A stretch of 64,000 bases of DNA, taken from assembly GCA_017993235.1 (NCBI GenBank), contig JAGONC010000003.1:1-64000 (forward strand). The letters are read 5' to 3'. A model generated the notes under the pieces. That model did no database searches and was not told the origin of the DNA. It saw nothing but the letters and a program-made list of their open reading frames with translations. Source of the DNA: Lentimicrobiaceae bacterium (GTDB lineage: Bacteria > Bacteroidota > Bacteroidia > Bacteroidales > JAGONC01). The translations under genes were made by a program, and so were the position numbers. Positions 39,014 to 48,370 of this stretch are shown here, one piece after another (position 1 is the stretch's first letter; every line of letters starts with the position of its first letter).

Positions 39014-41173
39014 TCACAGGGTTTCAACCATCTCGAAATCCATTTGCTTTTTCGACAGGTCGATGCTTTTCACCCTTATCCTTACCGGATTACCGAGCTG
39101 GTACTCTTTTCCGTAACGGCTGCCGATGACACGGTAATTTTCTTCATCCAGGTAATAAAAATCATCCAGCATATTTTTCAACGAAACCATTCCTTCACAT
39201 TTATTACCCTCCAGTTCGACAAAGATCCCCCACTTGCTGACCCCGGAGATCAGTCCATTGAATTCCTGGCCGATCTTATCTGCAAGGTATTCAGCCTGTT
39301 TATATTTGGTCGAGGCGCGTTCCGCCTCTTCAGCTTTCCGTTCCATAACCGATGAATGGACACATTCATCCTCCAGGGATTCTTCATCCACGCTGGAAGC
39401 TCCATTCATATAGTCGAACAGGAGCCGGTGTGCCATCAGATCGGGATAGCGCCGTATGGGGGAGGTAAAGTGGGAATAGTATTCGAATCCCAGTCCGTAG
39501 TGGCCGATGTTCTTCGTTGAATATTTGGCTTTTGCCATGGTTCGTATGGCAATGGATTCGATCATGTTCTCCTCGCCTTTCCCTTCAATGGCTTTGAAGA
39601 GCTGGTTGAAGGAATTGGCCAGGTTTTTCCGGGAGTTGGTCCGGAGCGAATATCCCAGTCTCCCGACAAAATCAATGAAATTCTGCAGTTTTTCGGTACT
39701 GGGTTTATCGTGGATGCGATAAACGAAGGTTCTGGGTTTTGTTTTTCCTTTTACAAAACCGATTTTTTCTGCCACGCGGCGGTTGGCCAGTAGCATAAAG
39801 TCTTCGATAAGCCAGTTGGCTTCCTTATTTGCTTTTATATAGGTGTCGATGGGTTTCCCTTTTTCATCCAGGATGAATTTAACCTCTTCTGAGCGGAAAT
39901 CAATGGATCCCTTTCCAAAACGTTCCTGGCGCAGTTTTTCGGTCAGTTGGTGGAGGACCATGATCTCTGCCTTAAAATCACCCTCTCCGCCTTCGATCAT
40001 TTTCTGGACTTCATCGTAGTTGAACCGTCTGTCGGAGTTGATGATCGTTTTACCGAACCATTCATTCAGCACGTGGGCTTCATCATCCAGCTGGAAAACT
40101 GCCGAGAAGCAGAGCTTGTCCTCGTTGGGTTTCAGGGAGCAGACGCTGTTGGAGAGTTTTTCGGGAAGCATGGGGATCACGCGGTCGACCAGGTACACCG
40201 AGGTGCCTCTTTCGAAGGCTTCCCGGTCGATGCCACTACCGGGTCTGACGTACCAGGATACGTCGGCGATGTGCACTCCGACTTCCCAGTGGCCGTTCTC
40301 CAGTTTTTTCAGCGACAGGGCGTCATCAAAATCCTTTGCATCTTCCGGGTCGATGGTGATCGTCAGGGTGTCCCTGAAGTCACGGCGTTGCTGGATCTCA
40401 TGGCCGGTAATTTCGAAGGGCAGCCTTTCGGCCTCTTTTTCCACGCTTTCGGGGAACCGGACCGGGAAGTCGAATTCCACCAGGATGGAATTCATTTCCA
40501 CATCATTATCGCCGGGTGTGCCCAGTACGGTTGTGATTTCCCCGAAGGGAGTGTTTGATTCCCGGGGCCAGTCGGTGATGCGTGCCACCGCCTTCAGCCC
40601 GTTGGCAGCTCCATGGAGTTTCTCGAGCGGGATGAAGATATCCACCGGCATATTCGGATTGTCGGGGATCAGGAAGGCGTACTTTTTCGTAGACTGGATC
40701 ACACCGACGAACTCGGTCTTGGCCCGTTCGAGGATCTCCATGATCTGTCCCTCGATCTTTCTTCCCTGGCGTTTGGGAAACAGGCGCACCTTCACCTTAT
40801 CGCCATTCAGGGCATGGCTGGTGTTGTTGGGTGCAATGTACACATCTTCCCCCAGCTCCTCCGTGATCACATAGGCTTTTCCGGTACGTTTCATATCCAC
40901 CGTTCCGGTGATTACCGTACTGACGACCGCTGCGGCCACGCGGTTGGGATGGAGCTGGTATTTGCCCCGTTTGAGAGAGATGATCTCCTTTTTGCGTTCC
41001 AGGTCGTAAAGGATGTTGCTGACAAGCTCGCGGGAAGCCTTATCCTGGATTCCCAGCTGGGCGGCTACCTGACGAAAGTTGTATCCCTTGTGGGGATTAT
41101 TGGTAAAAATGGCCAGAACTGCTTTTACGAACGGATTGGCTTTGGCCGGGGGTTTTTTGCGGGATTTGGGCAT
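39014..41173 (-). CDS. rnr: Ribonuclease R
   Basis: A 3'-5' exoribonuclease that degrades structured RNA. The 719-residue product has an N-terminal HTH (YNFRQVAAQLGIQDKASRELVSNIL), two cold-shock domains, the RNB catalytic core (TITIDPEDAKDFDDALSLKKLENGHWEVGVHIADVSWYV with the metal-binding Asp residues), and a C-terminal S1 domain (FNGLISGVSKWGIFVELEGN). A word repeat lies just upstream. Confidence 0.96.
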   Translation of the reverse strand: MPKSRKKPPAKANPFVKAVLAIFTNNPHKGYNFRQVAAQLGIQDKASRELVSNILYDLERKKEIISLKRGKYQLHPNRVAAAVVSTVITGTVDMKRTGKAYVITEELGEDVYIAPNNTSHALNGDKVKVRLFPKRQGRKIEGQIMEILERAKTEFVGVIQSTKKYAFLIPDNPNMPVDIFIPLEKLHGAANGLKAVARITDWPRESNTPFGEITTVLGTPGDNDVEMNSILVEFDFPVRFPESVEKEAERLPFEITGHEIQQRRDFRDTLTITIDPEDAKDFDDALSLKKLENGHWEVGVHIADVSWYVRPGSGIDREAFERGTSVYLVDRVIPMLPEKLSNSVCSLKPNEDKLCFSAVFQLDDEAHVLNEWFGKTIINSDRRFNYDEVQKMIEGGEGDFKAEIMVLHQLTEKLRQERFGKGSIDFRSEEVKFILDEKGKPIDTYIKANKEANWLIEDFMLLANRRVAEKIGFVKGKTKPRTFVYRIHDKPSTEKLQNFIDFVGRLGYSLRTNSRKNLANSFNQLFKAIEGKGEENMIESIAIRTMAKAKYSTKNIGHYGLGFEYYSHFTSPIRRYPDLMAHRLLFDYMNGASSVDEESLEDECVHSSVMERKAEEAERASTKYKQAEYLADKIGQEFNGLISGVSKWGIFVELEGNKCEGMVSLKNMLDDFYYLDEENYRVIGSRYGKEYQLGNPVRIRVKSIDLSKKQMDFEMVETL

Positions 41174-41192
41174 AAAATGGTTATTGGTTGTT

Positions 41193-41275
41193 ATTAGCTC
41201 GGCCCTTCGGGCTTCGCGTCATTCATTGTTATTGGTTGTCATTATTGCTGACTGCTGACTGCTGACTGCCGACCG
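41193..41275. repeat. Dispersed repeat core plus CAGTCAGCAGT words
   Basis: The first part (ATTAGCTCGG...CTTCGCGTCATT) is related to 9677-9720. From 41245 follows GCTGACTGCTGACTGC, the reverse complement of the SRAP insertion at 10149-10187. The repeat encodes the last 12 residues of the ABC transporter gene. Confidence 0.8.
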
Positions 41276-42998
41276 CCACCGCGGGGATGGCCTGTATCAG
41301 ATTTCGGGTATAGGGATTCGCGGGGTGTGCAAAGAGTGTATCGGCTTCGGCCATTTCGATGATTTTTCCGTCTTTCATGATGATGATCCTGTCGGACATG
41401 AATTTGACCACGGAAAGATCATGAGAGATGAAGATATACGTCAGATGGAATTCCTCTTTGAGCGCATTGAGCAGGTTGAGTACCTGGGCCTGGATGGAAA
41501 CGTCGAGTGAGGAGACCGTTTCGTCGCAGATGATGAATTCCGGTTCCACGGCCAGGGCACGGGCAATGCAGATCCGCTGGCGCTGGCCGCCGGAGAATTC
41601 GTGGGGATAGCGGAAGAAGTGGCGCTCTTCCAGTTTCACTTTCTCAAGCAATTCCATTGCTTTCTGGCGCCTGGTCTTTTCTCCGGAGTACAATCCGTGA
41701 ACCTTCATGGGCTCCATGATCGACATCCCAGCCGTCATCCGTGGATTGAGGGAGGAGTAAGGATCCTGGAAGATGATCTGGAGATTTTTGCGGAATGCAC
41801 GGATCTCCGACGGCGGGAGATCCAGCAGGGGTCTGCCTTTGTAGATGACCTGTCCGGAAGTGGGTTCGATCAGCCGGAGGATGGACCGGCCGAGTGTGGT
41901 CTTACCGCAGCCGGATTCCCCGGCAAGACCGAGGGTTTCTCCGGGATAAACCCCGAACATCACATTATCCAGTGCTTTCCGGTAATTCCGAATGCGGCTG
42001 AACAGCTTTGCGGGCAGGGGAAAATATGTTTTGAGATGAATCACCTGCAGGATGGGTTCCTGCAGGTAAAGCTGCTCCAGGTGGCGGGCTCTTTCCTCCG
42101 GGGCAACGGTGATGCTGAGTAAAGATGATCCATGGGATATTTCTTTATCCGGGTTTTCCATAAAATCGGATGCAACCGGTAGCTTTTTGAGCCTGATATC
42201 GAGCGGGGGCCGGCATGCCAGCAATCCCCGGGTATAGGGATGCACCGGCCGGGAGAAAATGGAGTCAGCTGATCCGGCTTCTACGATCCCACCCGCTTTC
42301 ATGACCACGACGGATTCCGCGATCTCACGGATCACGCCAAGATCATGGGAAATGAACAGGACCGCCATCCCATACCTTTGCCGGAGATCTTTCAGCAGGA
42401 TCATGATGTTTTTCTGAATAGTGACATCCAGGGCTGTCGTCGGCTCATCGGCAATCAGCAGGGCAGGGTGGGAGGAAACGGCCATCGCGATCATAACCCT
42501 TTGCCGCTGTCCTCCTGATAGCTGGAAAGGATAGGACCGGTAAATTTCTTCCGGGTGCGGCAGCTGAACCTCGGAAAACAGCTCCAGGGTCTTGCTCCTG
42601 GCAGCGGATCCCGGCATTTTCCGGTGAAGCTGTATGGCTTCAGCCACCTGTTTGCCGCAGGTATAAACAGGATTCAGGGAGGTCATGGGTTCCTGGAAGA
42701 TCATCGATATCCTGTTGCCCCTGTACGATCGCATCTCCTTTTCGGTAAGGGTCAGCAGATCGATAGGAGGTGAATCCGGATGCCGGTAAAGGATCCGACC
42801 CTGGGTGATCTTTCCTTCAGGAGGCTGAATCAGCCGCATGATCGACAGGGCGGTAACGGTTTTACCCGAACCCGACTCACCAACAATACCCAGGATCTTT
42901 CCTGCCTCAATAGTAAAAGAAATCCGATCAACTGCAGTTACCGTGTCTTTGTCGTCCCGAAACTCCACTGTCAAATCCTGTATGTCAATCAAAGACAT
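41229..42998 (-). CDS. Fused dipeptide/oligopeptide ABC transporter ATPase (DppD-DppF type)
   Basis: The product has about 589 residues made of two ATPase domains in tandem. The first has Walker A GESGSGKT, signature [12 protein letters not shown] and Walker [13 protein letters not shown]; the second has [24 protein letters not shown] and [12 protein letters not shown]. Both carry the C-terminal oligopeptide-type extension ([18 protein letters not shown]). It powers peptide import together with permease and binding proteins not in this window. ATG 42998 gives [11 protein letters not shown]. The last residues ([13 protein letters not shown]) come from a word repeat. Confidence 0.92.
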   Translation of the reverse strand: MSLIDIQDLTVEFRDDKDTVTAVDRISFTIEAGKILGIVGESGSGKTVTALSIMRLIQPPEGKITQGRILYRHPDSPPIDLLTLTEKEMRSYRGNRISMIFQEPMTSLNPVYTCGKQVAEAIQLHRKMPGSAARSKTLELFSEVQLPHPEEIYRSYPFQLSGGQRQRVMIAMAVSSHPALLIADEPTTALDVTIQKNIMILLKDLRQRYGMAVLFISHDLGVIREIAESVVVMKAGGIVEAGSADSIFSRPVHPYTRGLLACRPPLDIRLKKLPVASDFMENPDKEISHGSSLLSITVAPEERARHLEQLYLQEPILQVIHLKTYFPLPAKLFSRIRNYRKALDNVMFGVYPGETLGLAGESGCGKTTLGRSILRLIEPTSGQVIYKGRPLLDLPPSEIRAFRKNLQIIFQDPYSSLNPRMTAGMSIMEPMKVHGLYSGEKTRRQKAMELLEKVKLEERHFFRYPHEFSGGQRQRICIARALAVEPEFIICDETVSSLDVSIQAQVLNLLNALKEEFHLTYIFISHDLSVVKFMSDRIIIMKDGKIIEMAEADTLFAHPANPYTRNLIQAIPAVAVGSQQSAVSNNDNQ

Positions 42999-43118
42999 CG
43001 TATTTTTTGGCAAAATTACGCATTTATTACGGATGAGGAGGGTAACATTTACGGGAGTGCAGGGATTAAGATATCAGATGAACGATGAACCGATAGTTGA
43101 TATTTGATTTTTTGCGTT

Positions 43119-43808
43119 ATGAATCTATTCAGGGACTTTGTTGGGCTTGTGTTTCCGGAGGTGTGTGCAGCATGCGGCAACCCACTGGTTTTAAATGAAA
43201 ACATGATCTGCTCATCCTGCCTGTTGCATCTGCCCAGGACCCATTTCAGCCAGGAAAGGGATAATCCTGTCAGCCAGGTATTCTGGGGAAAGGCGGAGGT
43301 GTTTTCTGCCACCGCGCTTTTTTTATTTAAAAAGGGGAGTGGTGTGCAGCATTTGTTGCATCAGCTCAAGTACAATGGCAACCGCGAGATCGGGCTCTAC
43401 CTTGGGGCTCTTCTTGGAGATGAACTCCGGGTAAGTGAACTTTTCAACTCCATCGAGGTTGTGGTACCGGTTCCGCTCCATCCCAGGAAGCAACGTAAGC
43501 GAGGGTACAACCAGAGTGAGGTCATTGCGGAAGGGATCTGCCGGACATTGCCTGCCTCCGTGGATACACAAACCCTGGTCAGGGTTCATTATTCAGACAC
43601 ACAAACCAAAAAATCCCGGTACAAACGCTGGGAAAATGTCAAAGATATTTTCAGCATCACATCGGAATGCCATCTGGCAGAAAAACATGTGCTTCTGGTG
43701 GACGATGTCCTGACAACCGGCTCCACGATGGAAGCGTGTGCCGGCGCTCTGCTGAAGATCCCACGGCTGACCCTCAGCATCGCCTGCATTGCCTTCGCCA
43801 CCCACTGA
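43119..43808 (+). CDS. ComF family phosphoribosyltransferase-like protein
   Basis: The product has 229 residues. The N terminus has a double zinc-ribbon (CAACGNPL, CSSCL), then a phosphoribosyltransferase fold with the PRPP motif VLLVDDVLTTGSTMEAC and the segment VPVPLHPRKQRKRGYNQS. ComF proteins are needed for DNA uptake in competent bacteria. ATG 43119 was chosen over the TTG at 43104 because it gives MNLFRDFVGLVFP, as in the family. Confidence 0.9.
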   Translation: MNLFRDFVGLVFPEVCAACGNPLVLNENMICSSCLLHLPRTHFSQERDNPVSQVFWGKAEVFSATALFLFKKGSGVQHLLHQLKYNGNREIGLYLGALLGDELRVSELFNSIEVVVPVPLHPRKQRKRGYNQSEVIAEGICRTLPASVDTQTLVRVHYSDTQTKKSRYKRWENVKDIFSITSECHLAEKHVLLVDDVLTTGSTMEACAGALLKIPRLTLSIACIAFATH

Positions 43809-43939
43809 ATCCTATTCGGATCAGGATGGACAGACCTGTGATCTCCCGGTCGGCCTGCCTGTCCCATGTCGTCAAAAAAAAATTGACATATTGATTATTT
43901 GTGTAATTTAGTCCGCTCTTACCAGTAAATATATTGCTT

Positions 43940-44890
43940 ATGAGGAAGGTAATACTCTTATTATCAGTATTTTTCACCCCTTTTTCATTCCTACAGGCTC
44001 AAACCGTACTTCCCAACATGGATATGGAAGAGTGGATTGTATTTCCCTTTTCGACAGGACAATATGAAGAACCGGGAGGAGGGGTATGGACCACAGCGAA
44101 CAGGGCCGTACTGTTGAATCCGGAGATCTTCAAAATCACCACCTTCAAAACGGAGGATGCCCACCTTGGGAATTACGCAGCCAGGATCGTGACCGATCTG
44201 GCTGATTTACCGGGTCCGAATGATATTTTACAGACCGGGACACTGGCCACGGGTTATTTCGATGAGATGGCCCTGCCACCTTCCAATCTGAAGGATGGCG
44301 TACCCTTTAACGGGAGACCGTACCGGTTTAAGGGGTATTTTAAGTATTTTTCGGTCAATCATGATTCCTGTGATGTTTATTCCCTGCTGTATAAATGGAA
44401 TTCATTAACGCATCGCCGTGACACGGTTGCTTATGCATGGAAAACCGATACGATCCGGGTTACGGAATGGACACAGTTTGATGTTCCCTATCATTATTAT
44501 TCCGATGAAACTCCGGATACCATTTCGATCATTTTTGCCCCCAGTGCTGCAGGCGATCTGTTTGAAGGTCAGGTGGGAAGCACCTTATATATTGATGATA
44601 TTTCCCTTGAGTTTGAAAATGGCGTCGAATGGATGCTCATGTCGGAAATTACTACCAGGGCTTATCCCAACCCGGTGGCGGACAGGGTGACCATTGAGCT
44701 GAGCGAAGAAATCAGGCAGGGAACGATTGTTCTCTATTCATTCCAGGGGAATGAGTGTTTACGAATGCATTTTACAGGGAATATAGCCACCCTGAATGTT
44801 ATGGATTTTCCTCCCGGTAGCTATTATTACCAGGTTGTTGATGTGAAAAAGATCGTTTCGGGCGGATCCTTTATCATCTCAGAAAGATAA
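43940..44890 (+). CDS. Secreted PCMD-domain protein with T9SS sorting signal
   Basis: The product has 316 residues. After a signal peptide (MRKVILLLSVFFTPFSFLQAQ) comes a carbohydrate-metabolism-type (PCMD, PF13201-like) domain: NMDMEEW, WTTANRA, AARIVTDL, YRFKGYFKYF, TLYIDDISLEF. The last 75 residues form a type A T9SS sorting domain (AYPNPVADRVTIELSEEIRQG, GSYYYQVVDVKKIV). It would be exported through the type IX system. ATG 43940 is favoured over the upstream TTG at 43934. The next gene, an outer-membrane barrel, starts 17 bp later. Confidence 0.8.
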   Translation: MRKVILLLSVFFTPFSFLQAQTVLPNMDMEEWIVFPFSTGQYEEPGGGVWTTANRAVLLNPEIFKITTFKTEDAHLGNYAARIVTDLADLPGPNDILQTGTLATGYFDEMALPPSNLKDGVPFNGRPYRFKGYFKYFSVNHDSCDVYSLLYKWNSLTHRRDTVAYAWKTDTIRVTEWTQFDVPYHYYSDETPDTISIIFAPSAAGDLFEGQVGSTLYIDDISLEFENGVEWMLMSEITTRAYPNPVADRVTIELSEEIRQGTIVLYSFQGNECLRMHFTGNIATLNVMDFPPGSYYYQVVDVKKIVSGGSFIISER

Positions 44891-44907
44891 TCAGTAACAT
44901 TTTGATT

Positions 44908-45678
44908 ATGAATCTTTTCAGGACAACCATCATTTCGCTTGCTTTAATGGTTATAATCGCCTGGGAAGCCAATGCCCAGAACCGATCGTGGGGCATTAAG
45001 GGTGGTGTAAACCTTGGGACACCCTATATGAAACCCGAAGAGGGATCGTCCGGGTCGTTGGGACTGGGGCCGCGCGTGGGTGCATTTATTCGTTTGAAAT
45101 TCAAAGAGAAGCTCTATTTTCAGATCGAAGCCCTGTATTCTGTAAAGGGAGGTAACTATCGAACCCCTGTATCAGGAGACACGCTCTACGAACAGGTTTT
45201 GCTGGGTGATACCTTTTATATCCCAACCTGGTACGAGGGATGGGTAGAAGGAGAATTCGGAAACCGGTACATTGATTTTCCACTGCAGGCGCGGTACCAG
45301 TTCAGCCCTCACTTCAGTGTACTGCTGGGGCCGCAGATTTCCTATCTCATCAGAGGCCTGAATAAAGGAACCGCGGATATGCAGATCGGGGAGAATTACT
45401 CCACGGTAAATGATGAACCCTTCGACATCAGCGATAAAATCAACAAATGGGATTACAGCATCCTGCTGGGTGCCAGCTATGAATCCCATTCCAGGTTAAA
45501 TTTTGATCTTGGGCTCAGTTTCGGCCTCCGGTCCATTTTTGAGGAGGGGTATACCGAAATGGATGGTATCGTTCGCAATATCTATCTTAACGGCACAATT
45601 GGATATCGTATCAGCAAGGCTGAATCAGACAATTCCCCTGACAGTCCCCCCGACGACCTCATCGAAGTTGTTGATTGA
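44908..45678 (+). CDS. Outer-membrane beta-barrel protein (PorT/OMP_b-brl type)
   Basis: The product has 256 residues with a signal peptide ending NAQN, followed by WGIKGGVNLGTPYM, GPRVGAFIRLKF, LYFQIEALYSVKGGN and YIDFPLQARYQFSPHFSVLLGPQISYLI, typical of PF13568-type barrels with eight strands. It has an acidic C-terminal tail (SPDSPPDDLIEVVD), unusual for a barrel. It follows the PCMD protein gene closely. Its 3' end overlaps the convergent lamin-tail gene by 20 bp. Confidence 0.8.
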   Translation: MNLFRTTIISLALMVIIAWEANAQNRSWGIKGGVNLGTPYMKPEEGSSGSLGLGPRVGAFIRLKFKEKLYFQIEALYSVKGGNYRTPVSGDTLYEQVLLGDTFYIPTWYEGWVEGEFGNRYIDFPLQARYQFSPHFSVLLGPQISYLIRGLNKGTADMQIGENYSTVNDEPFDISDKINKWDYSILLGASYESHSRLNFDLGLSFGLRSIFEEGYTEMDGIVRNIYLNGTIGYRISKAESDNSPDSPPDDLIEVVD

Positions 45679-48262
45679 CCAGAACACACGCGCGTTTGGC
45701 TGCCTTTCCCTGTCCTTTCAGATCGAAGATCCGGGCATAAATGACATAAATCCCCGACCGCATCCTGACTCCTGAATCATCTTTTCCATCCCAGGTAAAC
45801 GCATTATTCATTCCCATGAGTGCATTGTCGGCCAGGTTTCGGATCCTCATCCCCTCTGCATCAAATACCTGAACATTGGCCACGAATCCCGGTTCAACTG
45901 CCGAGCAGAAAACCGCCAGCAGATCATCCACCCCATCGTTATCCGGCGTAAAAAGTTCAGGCTCCACCGTCAGCCACTGATCGGAAGCGGTTATATTGTC
46001 CATAAACTGGGAGTTTTGATAGCCGGGTGTGGCGAAACCCGATGACCGCGAGGCCGAATGCCAGTTAGTCGGGTCATCGGAAGACCTGTTGAAATGAATA
46101 CGTTCCAGGGAAACGCCATCCAGGTTACTGAAAAGGTCAAAGTGGAGCGATTCATTGTACTGTACCTGATCAATGATCAGCTCGTCGTGTTTATTGGCCA
46201 GCACGATCACCGAAGCTACCTGACTGAAGGAAGGCCATGTGGTCATTTCGATGAATGCATCGGGATCAGAGCAGTGATACTGTCTGCAAACTGCCCCCGG
46301 ATCGGGTGTGAGCACCTGGTAATGGCCCGGTGCCAGAAGATAACTCTCTTCACGGATCGTCTGTACGTATGTCAGTAACTGGCTGACGGTGTCAAGCCTG
46401 GCGATTACCAGGTCTGACAAGTCAAAAAAGCGATCGGACCGGTTATAGATCTCAATGAATTCTGCCCCATCCTCTTTAGGATTCAAAAGAATCTCATTGA
46501 TCACCATATCCATATTACCGGCAATGGAAGGGATACCCAGCGGCATTGTGGCTCCGGGAGGAAGGCAGTTGCCCGCACAATCCATGATCGTATCCGTCAC
46601 CACCAGCTGATAGGTGACCTGTTCCTGAAGGGGCATGGTAAACCGGACACGTACCGATCGGTAATAATCGCCCGCCGAGCAGGTTGACAAGGGTGGGATC
46701 CCAACAGGATCCAGCCTGTAGTTCATTGGATTCAGGAGTACGATGCTGTCCACTTTTTCCGAAAACCAAATCCGGATCTTTTCGTTCGACTCGATTCCAA
46801 TCCCGGATAATCGGGGAGAAAGGGTATCCCGGTTCTTATCGGTTACTGAATTCATCCTGCCCGGCGTTCCGCCCATGGGATCGGTACATACGGACCAGTT
46901 GCCCTCTTCTCCGCATGGATTCAGAGGATCGATCAGTTCAAGCGACCATCCCCCTTCTTTCTTCCAGTCATCCCGGCACCAGTCAACTGTATACTTTACA
47001 GCATGGATGAGTTGCCCTGAGGAATTCGTCAGTGCCAGGGAGGTGCCCTCGTTGCTGAGTGCATAGGAAGAAGAAAGCAAAGGAACCAGAAATCCGAAAG
47101 CGTTGAGCTCCTGATCCCGGGTCACCAGCAAATAACCTCCTGAAGTAAGGTTTATCTGAGGAAACACTTTCGGCTTGTCTGCAATGCAGACCGACCATCC
47201 TTCAAGGTTCACGGGCCATTGACAGGCATTGTAAAGTTCAATATATTCAACAGGAGGGAGTGATGAAGAGGGATCGGGATCCGCCATGATCTCATTGATA
47301 AGAATATCAAATGCCTGCGGTTGGTAAAATGAAAATCGCAGGATGGTATCCATCATGCAATTTCCTGCCCGATCATGAATGTTCCCAATGCGAAGTTCAC
47401 CCTCAGAACCGTTGGAGAAGTATGATGAAAACTGCAGAATCACCCGGCGCTGATCCATGGCATCCAGGCTTGCGGCATAGGGAGTTTCACCATTGGATAC
47501 CAGGCGATAGTGGTTGGGATTGACCGCATCGGATTCATTCACCATTTCGGAAAAGAAAATGTCAAGCCGGTTGACTGTAACTGCCTGTATCTGCTCCACG
47601 AACGGAGCCACTGTATCCTTTTGAACAGGCTGGATCATAAAGTCATCGAAATAGAATTTCTGGCTGTTCGAACTGGTGAACGTACAGAGGAATCCAAAGT
47701 AACCTGCTGTGCACGGGAAATCATCTGATCCGGATGCTTCAGATTGCAGTACGGGCGCACTTTCAGCAGCCGAAAAGATCTCCCATATGCCGTTGCCTTT
47801 ATGTATTACTTTGATTTTCAGCGAGAAAGATGTGGAAATACTCCCTTCCCTGCCCCTGCAAATGGATGTTGAGTTCATCCCTTCCTGGCGGAAGAGTTCC
47901 AGTGCGTCTCCCGCTCCGGATTCACCAAACTGAAGGTAATAGCCATTAAGGATTCCGGAAAGATCAGGTTGATCAGCAGCCAGATACACCCGTGCAAAGT
48001 TGTTGGACGAAGGGCTGAAGCCCATTTTAATCCGGAAGTGCCATTCGGTGCTATCACAGAGAACGCTGGCGGTTGCCAGTGCAGCAGTCCCCGACCCACT
48101 GGTAAATAGCTGAAGTTGTCCTTCCGGATTGACCCGGAAACTTTCTGATTGTCCGATCCATTCGGGATCAGATGAAAAGTTGCCATCAGAAAAATCATCC
48201 ACCAGCTGTGCTCTGGTTGTCAGGGTGACCAATGATAGAATAATGAAAATAGTGCGTTTCAT
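45659..48262 (-). CDS. Large secreted protein with lamin-tail domains and a FlgD-like C terminus
   Basis: The product has 867 residues. The signal peptide (MKRTIFIILSLVTLTTRAQ) precedes a laminin-G-like domain (FSDGNFSSDPEWIGQSESF, YFGFLC, FYFDDFMI), Ig-like segments, two lamin-tail domains (ILINEIMADPDPSSSLPPVEYIELYN and MVINEILLNPKEDGAEFIEIYN), and a C-terminal FlgD-like/T9SS-exported domain (LFTPDNDGVDDLLAVF, NAFTWDGKDDSGVRMRSGIYVIYAR). The open frame extends upstream by 163 codons, but the signal peptide marks ATG 48262. Lamin-tail domains bind nucleic acid or membranes in some proteins; here they probably serve at the cell surface. Confidence 0.85.
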   Translation of the reverse strand: MKRTIFIILSLVTLTTRAQLVDDFSDGNFSSDPEWIGQSESFRVNPEGQLQLFTSGSGTAALATASVLCDSTEWHFRIKMGFSPSSNNFARVYLAADQPDLSGILNGYYLQFGESGAGDALELFRQEGMNSTSICRGREGSISTSFSLKIKVIHKGNGIWEIFSAAESAPVLQSEASGSDDFPCTAGYFGFLCTFTSSNSQKFYFDDFMIQPVQKDTVAPFVEQIQAVTVNRLDIFFSEMVNESDAVNPNHYRLVSNGETPYAASLDAMDQRRVILQFSSYFSNGSEGELRIGNIHDRAGNCMMDTILRFSFYQPQAFDILINEIMADPDPSSSLPPVEYIELYNACQWPVNLEGWSVCIADKPKVFPQINLTSGGYLLVTRDQELNAFGFLVPLLSSSYALSNEGTSLALTNSSGQLIHAVKYTVDWCRDDWKKEGGWSLELIDPLNPCGEEGNWSVCTDPMGGTPGRMNSVTDKNRDTLSPRLSGIGIESNEKIRIWFSEKVDSIVLLNPMNYRLDPVGIPPLSTCSAGDYYRSVRVRFTMPLQEQVTYQLVVTDTIMDCAGNCLPPGATMPLGIPSIAGNMDMVINEILLNPKEDGAEFIEIYNRSDRFFDLSDLVIARLDTVSQLLTYVQTIREESYLLAPGHYQVLTPDPGAVCRQYHCSDPDAFIEMTTWPSFSQVASVIVLANKHDELIIDQVQYNESLHFDLFSNLDGVSLERIHFNRSSDDPTNWHSASRSSGFATPGYQNSQFMDNITASDQWLTVEPELFTPDNDGVDDLLAVFCSAVEPGFVANVQVFDAEGMRIRNLADNALMGMNNAFTWDGKDDSGVRMRSGIYVIYARIFDLKGQGKAAKRACVLVNQQLR

Positions 48263-48343
48263 AGGGAAATGATTTATACCCGTTAATCCCCGGGTGCAGG
48301 GATTTGTTACCCTGACAAATAAAAAAACGTGAATGAAAATGTA

Positions 48344-48351
48344 TACTTTTG
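48344..48351 (+). promoter_or_regulatory. TACTTTTG -7 element of ribF
   Basis: A consensus -7 box places the transcript start near 48358, which rules out the ATG at 48329 as the ribF start. No good -33 element is visible. Confidence 0.5.
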
Positions 48352-48370
48352 CCAGTTCAATTGCGTTGAC

